From an uncultured Muribaculaceae bacterium (GTDB lineage: Bacteria > Bacteroidota > Bacteroidia > Bacteroidales > Muribaculaceae), in the NCBI GenBank assembly GCA_910589425.1, contig CAJUSZ010000023.1:1-39152 (forward strand): 39,152 nt of DNA. The letters run 5' to 3'. Numbering within the stretch: position 1 is the first letter of the stretch; each line of letters starts with the position of its first letter. Below, piece by piece: positions 33,776 to 39,152 of this stretch. A program made the position numbers and the translations under genes. The notes beneath the pieces are model-generated. The model saw only the letters and a program-made list of their open reading frames with translations. It was not told the origin of the DNA and made no database searches.

Positions 33776-33907
33776 GAAGGAGTTTAGCGGGCTAAAGGAC
33801 TGATTGAGAATCTGAAATATACCGAAAAGACAAATAAGATGATATAAGTCCATAGGGTTGCTGATAAGAATTTTAAATTACAACTGATTTTAAAAAGTTG
33901 CTTATAA

Positions 33908-35989
33908 ATGAATAGACTCTTCATACTGGTGCTGATATCCTTACTGGTTTCATCAGCACCAGTTTTCGCTGACACTTTTGTCAAGATAGACAACATCCAC
34001 TATAAGCTGACCCAGACTCCCTACACTGGCGAGGATGGTGTTCTGCAGGCCGCCGTAAGCTCTCCGGACGGCAAAACATCCTACGATGGAACAGCCTACA
34101 CCGGAGTTGTCGATGTCCCGGCGTTCATCACATCAGGCGGACAACGCTACGCCGTAACATCCGTGTCGAACCACTGCTTCGCCTATCAGACCGGCGTTAC
34201 CGAAGTCAAACTCCCCTCCACGATAACGACGATCGAACACTATGCATTCCGGGACACTTCCATCGAGGAATTGACCATTCCCGAAGCTGTTACGTCGATC
34301 GGAATGGGAGTGGTATCATATTGCACCAAACTCAGGCAGATAAACGTATTCGCGCCTGTCCCTCCGGTTCTCAACTCATCTTTCGCCACCATTGTCGACA
34401 AGAAAAGCATGAAAGTTTTCGTGCCGGCCGGGTCGCTTGAAGCATACATGAATGCCACGGGATGGAAAGAGTTCCCCAACATACAGATCCTCCCGGAGCA
34501 GCAGATTCTTCCGCAATCGATAGAAATCAGTCCTGCTTCGTTCAAAGGATATCCTGAGTCTGGATTCTCCCTCTCATGGACCATCTCCCCTGAGAATACA
34601 GACGACAAATCCGTCAGCATCATTTCCTCAGCGCCAGAGGTGGCTACAGTAGACGAAAACGGCAAGGTTACTCTCAAGACTCCGGGAGAATGCACCATCA
34701 CCATCACTTGTGCGGCCAATCCCGAGGTAAAAGCCGTCTGCAACGTGGTCTGCGAGGAAGACAAACGGGTTTTCCCGCAGCAGATCGAAGTTGATCTGGA
34801 AGCAATCATGCTCCCCGTAGGATCGGAATTCAACGTTGGAGCGAAAGTCCTCCCTGAAGACTGCTTCGACAAGTCGATAAAATACACATCCTCCGATCCC
34901 GACGTGGCCTCAATCGACCCGGAGGGCAATGTGAAGCTCAACAGATTCGGAATATGCTTCCTCTACGCCACATCTACAGTTGATCCGAAAGTCGGAACTG
35001 CAATATCCGTTCAAGTAAGACGCGACACGCTGACGATTGAAGGCATCCTCTTCAGATTCCATCAGCCGTCATTTTCCGCCGCCGTACTCGGAGCAAAGAT
35101 CCCGCAGAATGGACTTTTTGAGATTCCGGAGAAGATAAAAGCTCCCTTCACAGGAGAAAATGTATATCCTGTGACATCCATCGCCGACAGCGCTTTCCAA
35201 TCCTGCGCCTCACTCAAGAATATATACATCCCGTCGTCAATAAAGGCCATCGGGAAAGAGGCTTTCGCGAATTCGGCTCTTATCGTGGCCGATCTGCCGC
35301 GAGGTCTGGCTGAGATTGCCGAAGGCACATTTGCCGGCTGTCAGGATCTCGTCTCCGTGTCGCTGCCATCCTCGATCCGGTCCATCGGCAAGGATGCGTT
35401 CGCCGGAGCGGAGAAAATCAGATTTGTCCGCTCCCAAAGCGCGAATCCGCCGGTTTTCGCCGCTACAGGTGAGGAGCCTTTCCAAGCGGATGTGTTCGCC
35501 AAAGCCGACCTGATGATACCCTCATCGGCCGAAAGCGCGTATGCGGGTGCCGAAGGATGGAAAAATTTCCAGCATACAGTCGGTTGGGAGCAGCAGGATG
35601 TAATGGCCTACAAGATGGAGCTTCCGCAGTCTGTGGAAGGCCGCGTCGGTGATTCTATCGCGATAAAGCCTGTGTTCACCCCGGCAGATCCATCCTACAC
35701 AGACCTGTTCCTCTTCATCGCTGATCCTGAGATAGCATCCGCCGACGGCGCCACCCTCAAGCTCCTGAAAGAGGGTGAGACCGAGGTGATGGCCGTCAAC
35801 GGACTCCTTTATAGCGAATTCAAGGTCATTGTCAAGGAATTCAGCGGTGTCGATTCGATAGAAGACAATACTCAGTCAAAGCCCCGCTGGTTCAACCTTC
35901 AGGGCGTGGAGATCGCCTCCCCCGAACCCGGAATGCCCGTAATCGAGATCCGCAACGGAAAAAGCTGCAAACGGATCTTTACCCGTTGA
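33908..35989 (+). CDS. BspA-like LRR protein with bacterial Ig-like domains
   Basis: 693 residues. Signal peptide MNRLFILVLISLLVSSAPVFA. Order of modules, approximate: LRR_5 region (25-195) with YTGVVDVPAFITSGG, FAYQTGVTEVKLPSTIT and MKVFVPAGSLEAYM; two Ig-like group 2 domains (200-280 and 290-370), recognised by 'SSAPEVATVDENGKVTLKTPGECTITITC'-type strands; a second LRR region (375-555) with 'FQSCASLKNIYIPSSIK' and 'ADLPRGLAEIAEGTFAGCQDL'; a third Ig-like domain (565-645). The C-terminal WFNLQGVEIASPEPG tail matches that of the preceding gene. Likely a surface adhesin exported by the same route. It has its own upstream region of 230 bases. Confidence 0.87.
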   Translation: MNRLFILVLISLLVSSAPVFADTFVKIDNIHYKLTQTPYTGEDGVLQAAVSSPDGKTSYDGTAYTGVVDVPAFITSGGQRYAVTSVSNHCFAYQTGVTEVKLPSTITTIEHYAFRDTSIEELTIPEAVTSIGMGVVSYCTKLRQINVFAPVPPVLNSSFATIVDKKSMKVFVPAGSLEAYMNATGWKEFPNIQILPEQQILPQSIEISPASFKGYPESGFSLSWTISPENTDDKSVSIISSAPEVATVDENGKVTLKTPGECTITITCAANPEVKAVCNVVCEEDKRVFPQQIEVDLEAIMLPVGSEFNVGAKVLPEDCFDKSIKYTSSDPDVASIDPEGNVKLNRFGICFLYATSTVDPKVGTAISVQVRRDTLTIEGILFRFHQPSFSAAVLGAKIPQNGLFEIPEKIKAPFTGENVYPVTSIADSAFQSCASLKNIYIPSSIKAIGKEAFANSALIVADLPRGLAEIAEGTFAGCQDLVSVSLPSSIRSIGKDAFAGAEKIRFVRSQSANPPVFAATGEEPFQADVFAKADLMIPSSAESAYAGAEGWKNFQHTVGWEQQDVMAYKMELPQSVEGRVGDSIAIKPVFTPADPSYTDLFLFIADPEIASADGATLKLLKEGETEVMAVNGLLYSEFKVIVKEFSGVDSIEDNTQSKPRWFNLQGVEIASPEPGMPVIEIRNGKSCKRIFTR

Positions 35990-36014
35990 GAAATACGACT
36001 TTCCCTCATAGCAT

Positions 36015-36050
36015 CCCTCCGCCCGGAATTCACTCCCGGTGGAGGGATTT
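36015..36050 (+). terminator. Terminator between convergent genes
   Basis: CCCTCC (36015-36020) pairs with GGAGGG (36041-36046) with further weaker pairing inside, followed by ATTTT. It lies 25 bases after the LRR gene and 3 bases before the end of the minus-strand gene at 36053. Confidence 0.65.
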
Positions 36051-36052
36051 TC

Positions 36053-37123
36053 CTATGCCTTGGCCGGACCGTTGCTGCCGTGGCGGCGATGCCAGCCAAC
36101 GTATGCCGCCGTGAAAAGTCCGAGAAGCACGAGTGTAGCCGACTTGAATCCCCAGACCACCATCGAGAAGGCCACCCCCTCCGTGTAGCTTACTCCGTAG
36201 AGCGTCAACGAGAATGTTACAGCGATATTCCACGGTCCGAGACCGCCGTTAGATGGAATAGCGATGCTTATCGATCCGAAAACAAAAGCGACAAGACCCG
36301 GAACAAGCCCCCCGGCGCTCCCGGGCTGCGTGATCAGCTCCCTCGTGAACGGAAAGGCGAAGAAGCATACATAAGTCTCCAGATAATAGCAGATCCAGAT
36401 GGCAGCTGTAAGCAATAAATACTTACCGACCCCTTTCATCCGGAACATGACGGCAAACGAACGCCAAAGCTCCGCTGCCGTCCGCATCATGCTCCCGACC
36501 CATTTGTCGGTCCGACGCCAATAGCACACCGCAACGAAAACCAGAAGCGCGGAGACTATGCCTGCCCACAACAACGGATCGCCCAGAATCGAGACTATGC
36601 GCTCCCCGAGTCGGTAATGATCCAGAAAACTCACCATGCTGTCGTGTGCCACTATCAGCGACAGCCCGAACAGCAACATGATCGCCACTGCATCAGAAAA
36701 CCTGTCGCCGAGATCCGTACCGACCACTGTGGAGACTTTCGCTCCCTCCTTGCGGGCCATGAAAATACATCGCCATGTCTCGCCGAGCAGAGGAAAAAGC
36801 AGATTGAGAGCGTATGCCCCGAAAATCGACACACTCTCCACCATCACCGGCTGGCGCCGAAGCCCGGCTCCGCGGAGCTGGATTCCCCACCTGACACCCC
36901 TCGCCACATGCGACACCACCGAGATCACCATCATCAACACGATCCACCCGAAATCACACTCCGTGGAAATCAGATGATCCATCTGGCGGATGTTGATCTT
37001 GCCGAGCAACCAGACTATCATCCATGCCGACACAGCGATTGGGAAGACTATCTTCAGAATGTCTTCCACCCTTTTGCGGATCCCCTTGCGATCCTTCGAT
37101 CCTGTGTCCGGCCTGTCAGTCAT
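36053..37123 (-). CDS. Lysylphosphatidylglycerol synthase TM-type (UPF0104) membrane protein
   Basis: 356 residues, inner membrane, with about eight hydrophobic segments (roughly 28-45, 62-80, 100-120, 145-165, 185-205, 235-255, 275-300, 320-345). Features of the flippase-like AglD/MprF-N family are present: SHVARGVRWGIQLRG near 71-85, LLGETWRCIFMARKEG near 116-131, TDLGDRFSDAVAIMLLF and SNGGLGPWNIAVT near 294-306. Only the membrane part is present; there is no aminoacyl-transferase domain, so it should not modify lipids by itself. Family members are thought to move lipids or lipid-linked intermediates across the membrane. It lies downstream of a SPFH/NfeD pair but behind a terminator, so it may be separately transcribed. 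Confidence 0.85.
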   Translation of the reverse strand: MTDRPDTGSKDRKGIRKRVEDILKIVFPIAVSAWMIVWLLGKINIRQMDHLISTECDFGWIVLMMVISVVSHVARGVRWGIQLRGAGLRRQPVMVESVSIFGAYALNLLFPLLGETWRCIFMARKEGAKVSTVVGTDLGDRFSDAVAIMLLFGLSLIVAHDSMVSFLDHYRLGERIVSILGDPLLWAGIVSALLVFVAVCYWRRTDKWVGSMMRTAAELWRSFAVMFRMKGVGKYLLLTAAIWICYYLETYVCFFAFPFTRELITQPGSAGGLVPGLVAFVFGSISIAIPSNGGLGPWNIAVTFSLTLYGVSYTEGVAFSMVVWGFKSATLVLLGLFTAAYVGWHRRHGSNGPAKA

Positions 37124-37144
37124 GATTTCTCCTGGATAAACCGG

Positions 37145-37186
37145 AAAAACAAATCACCCCTCCGGCTTACATATATAAAAGCCGGA
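37145..37186 (-). terminator. Terminator of the NfeD-SPFH unit
   Basis: TCCGGCTT (37161-37168) pairs with AAGCCGGA (37179-37186) around a 10-base AT loop. On the minus strand it is followed by GGGGTGATTTGTTTTT. It lies ~70 bases past the SPFH stop codon. Confidence 0.7.
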
Positions 37187-37256
37187 AGGATGTTATGGTT
37201 CATTCCCCGCGCAGGGAAAATATACTGATGACTCCGCCAGTAAGACCCGGAACGGC

Positions 37257-38249
37257 TCAGCGCAGCGGAGGTACAGGAAACAGATTGCGTATGGATCCGA
37301 GACTCGCAAGCACCGACGAAGCCTCGAAAGGCATGAACACCGTCCGGGTGTCGTTGCCGGCCGTCATTCCCTGAAGCGTCTCGATATATTTCGTAGCCAG
37401 AAGATATGTGGCCGGATCGGTGGCTGTGGCTTTCACCGCCTCCGCTACGTTGCGTATCGCTTCAGCCTCAGCCTCAGCCTGAAGGATCTTTGCCTTCGCC
37501 TCACCCTCGGCACGGAGTATCTCTGCCTGACGCGACGCCTCGGCACGGTTGATGGCCGACTGCTTCTCGCCCTCCGAACGCAGGATCGCCGACTGCTTCT
37601 CACCCTCGGCATTCAGAATCTCGGCGCGGCGGTTACGCTCGGCCTGCATCTGCTTCTCCATAGCCATTCTGACAGACTGCGGAGGCTTGATGTCCTGAAG
37701 CTCCACCCGGTTAACCTTGACTCCCCACTTATTGGTAGCATCGTCCAGGATCGTCTGAAGCTTCGAATTGATCGTGTCGCGCGATGTCAGCGTCTCGTCG
37801 AGTTCAAGCTCGCCTATCACATTGCGGAGCGACGTCTGCGTCAGCTTCTCGATAGCGTTAGGAAGATTGTCGATCTGATAGACCGACTTCTTCGGATCCA
37901 CTATCTGAAAATAGAGAAGCGCGTTGATCTCAGTCGTAACATTATCACGGGTGATCACCTGCTGCGATGGAAAGTCATATACCTGCTCGCGAAGATCGAT
38001 GCTCGACGTTGTGGACATCCTTACCATCTTCTGCCCACCCTGCACAATCTCGTCGCGGGTGTAGATCATCTTAGGCCGGTCCACGAAAGGCAGGATTATA
38101 TTAAGTCCCGGATTCAGGACACTGTGGAAGCGTCCGAGACGCTCGATCACTTTCGTTTCCGACTGAGGCACCACCTTGACCGAGGCAGCGATCAACACCA
38201 CCGCCAAAAGCAGCACCACTATCGAAAGCACAAATACAGATGTTGTCAT
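37257..38249 (-). CDS. SPFH/Band 7 (stomatin-like) membrane protein
   Basis: 330 residues. An N-terminal membrane helix (about 4-22, VFVLSIVVLLLAVVLIAA) is followed by the SPFH domain (about 25-200), with SETKVIERLGRFHSVLNPGLN, DLREQVYDFPSQQVITRDN and LDETLTSRDTIN. A coiled coil of repeated 'AEGEKQSAI' and 'AEASRQAEILRAEG' units follows (about 205-275), then a short hydrophobic tail. Proteins of this type (QmcA/stomatin group) assemble into membrane microdomain scaffolds. It lies 66 bases downstream of an NfeD-family gene, the classic partner of SPFH proteins, and shares its promoter. Confidence 0.92.
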   Translation of the reverse strand: MTTSVFVLSIVVLLLAVVLIAASVKVVPQSETKVIERLGRFHSVLNPGLNIILPFVDRPKMIYTRDEIVQGGQKMVRMSTTSSIDLREQVYDFPSQQVITRDNVTTEINALLYFQIVDPKKSVYQIDNLPNAIEKLTQTSLRNVIGELELDETLTSRDTINSKLQTILDDATNKWGVKVNRVELQDIKPPQSVRMAMEKQMQAERNRRAEILNAEGEKQSAILRSEGEKQSAINRAEASRQAEILRAEGEAKAKILQAEAEAEAIRNVAEAVKATATDPATYLLATKYIETLQGMTAGNDTRTVFMPFEASSVLASLGSIRNLFPVPPLR

Positions 38250-38315
38250 TTTATATCGATTTTAGAATGTGTTTCAATTAACCCGCACTAAATTTATGTT
38301 TTTTTTGCGGCTGGA

Positions 38316-38768
38316 TTACTTTGAACCGACAGGACGGCATATCAGCACAATACTGTCATATCCCGTTATCTCGATCTCCTCACCCTCGCTGAGAGGACGT
38401 GAATCGGACGTCCGCACCTGCCAATTGTCACCGTCGATCCTCACACGGGCAGGCGCTCTCGGCGTCGTAGCCTCCGTTACCACAGTCCTGCGACCCATAA
38501 GCTCATCCATGTTCGTGTCGAAATATCCTTTATGTCTTGAAGCCCTGCGCTCGTGCCAGCGCTGGAGCATACGCCCGAAAACGAGAAAGAAAATTAGCGA
38601 ACCCAAAGCCAGCGTGATAATCTGAACCGGGAACGAACACCCCGACAGAGAGACTATTCCGGCCACAACAGCTCCGGCGGCCACACAGATGCTCCAAATC
38701 CACAGCGTAAGAACCTCAACAATGGCAAGCACCGCAGCCGCCACCATCCAGAAAAAAAACGTTCCCAT
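38316..38768 (-). CDS. NfeD-family membrane protein
   Basis: 150 residues from the ATG at 38768; the longer frame to 38891 runs over the promoter and is not translated. Two or three N-terminal membrane segments (about 4-22, 26-45, 48-65) precede a soluble beta-barrel OB-fold (about 88-145) with GRRTVVTEATTPRAPARVRIDG and LSEGEEIEITGYDSIVLIC. There is no N-terminal ClpP-like protease domain, so it is the short NfeD form. It pairs with the SPFH protein in membrane organisation; function in this lineage is not established. Confidence 0.9.
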   Translation of the reverse strand: MGTFFFWMVAAAVLAIVEVLTLWIWSICVAAGAVVAGIVSLSGCSFPVQIITLALGSLIFFLVFGRMLQRWHERRASRHKGYFDTNMDELMGRRTVVTEATTPRAPARVRIDGDNWQVRTSDSRPLSEGEEIEITGYDSIVLICRPVGSK

Positions 38769-38848
38769 AAGCAGAAAATAATGTTTATAGCGTATTAAGT
38801 GAATTCCTTCTTCCCTACTATTCAGACGGCATCGGAACATTCCGTTCG

Positions 38849-38880
38849 CAAAAATACGAAAAAAATCCCGCAACTCCAAA
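38849..38880 (-). promoter_or_regulatory. Promoter of the NfeD-SPFH unit
   Basis: On the minus strand TTTG (38880-38877), a 20-base spacer and TATTTTTG (38856-38849) match the Bacteroidota consensus. Transcription would start about 75 bases before the NfeD ATG. Confidence 0.75.
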
Positions 38881-38947
38881 ACAAACACCATCCAATCAAT
38901 AAACTCAAAGCCTTACCCCTCCCTAAATCCACCCTTATCCGCCCTCC

Positions 38948-39088
38948 TTAAATGGCTCTTTTAAGGCCCTTCTCTGCCTTACCCGTCCTCCCCGCCTAAA
39001 TGGCTCTTTAAGGCCCTTGATGGCCTTAACCTCCCTCCCCGCTTAAATGGCTCTTTAAAGCCCTTCTCTGCCTTACCCGTCAGCCAGA
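38948..39088. repeat. Three tandem 46-49-base repeats
   Basis: Copies start at 38948, 38997 and 39043, each beginning (T)TAAATGGCTCTTT. Copies 1 and 3 share CCCTTCTCTGCCTTACCCGT; copy 2 has GATGGCCTTAACCTCCCTCC instead. They contain no open reading frame. They are non-coding and lie between NfeD's promoter and the terminator at the right edge. Confidence 0.8.
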
Positions 39089-39136
39089 GAAAAAAACACA
39101 GGACGGGCACCCTGACTCTCGTCCGGATGCCCGTCC
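39087..39136 (-). terminator. Terminator of a minus-strand gene beyond the right edge
   Basis: GGACGGGCA (39101-39109) pairs with TGCCCGTCC (39128-39136). On the minus strand it is followed by TGTGTTTTTTTCTC, a good T-run. It implies a minus-strand gene ending just past 39152. Confidence 0.7.
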
Positions 39137-39152
39137 CTTCCTTTAAGGCGGC

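Noticed and set aside
38948..39088. A possible CRISPR array
   Set aside because: Copies are contiguous tandem repeats without unique spacers, and there are only three; no cas gene is nearby.

Overview
The window looks like chromosomal DNA of a Bacteroidales bacterium, most likely a gut Muribaculaceae-type organism. I infer this from gene content: two BspA-like leucine-rich surface proteins, a large 'choice-of-anchor' adhesin with a type IX-like C-terminal tail, DUF4954, DUF6242, DUF4465 and DUF6089 proteins, and the uppS-bamA-skp-skp-murI cluster. The promoters agree: several genes are preceded by TTTG-N20-TAnnTTTG, the Bacteroidota sigma-ABfr consensus, and there are few Shine-Dalgarno sequences.

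Layout. 1-300: 3' fragment of a YraN-type gene with an unrelated AT-rich 5' end. 309-5502: an EFR1-type flavodoxin/ferredoxin protein and a ~1,400-residue secreted adhesin-like protein, both on the minus strand. 5754-5995: a CAU-anticodon tRNA with its own promoter and terminator. 5996-12060: a more AT-rich accessory stretch with a decayed tyrosine-integrase N-terminus, a DUF262/HNH (GmrSD-like) putative defence nuclease, four minus-strand secreted proteins of unknown role (one a stand-alone TonB-plug-like protein, one a degenerate retropepsin-like protein), and a ~125-bp imperfect palindrome. 12097-16414: an ECF sigma factor divergent from pyrE, followed by an SRPBCC protein, a Cys-rich Rieske-related lipoprotein, a LysE-type exporter and a secreted protein. 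16429-21460: a tightly packed minus-strand operon hflX-DUF4954-prmC-recX-comF with stop/start overlaps. 21720-32070: ribD, then an envelope block (DUF6242 lipoprotein, DUF6089 barrel, uppS, bamA, two skp/ompH genes, murI), then a DUF4465 lipoprotein and a small TPR protein, closed by a strong terminator. 32344-35989: two BspA-like surface proteins. 36053-38768: a flippase-like membrane protein and an SPFH/NfeD pair on the minus strand. 38948-39136: a short tandem repeat and a terminator facing a gene beyond the right edge.

Most of the window is core metabolism and envelope biogenesis: undecaprenyl carrier synthesis (uppS), outer-membrane protein folding and insertion (bamA, skp) and peptidoglycan precursor supply (murI) sit together on one strand. 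The best candidate for something unusual is the tRNA-adjacent accessory stretch (5936-12060). Its DUF262/HNH gene is intact beside a dead integrase, and the four secreted genes have no clear assignment. I did not find proof of a wholly new system; the specific leads are listed as findings.
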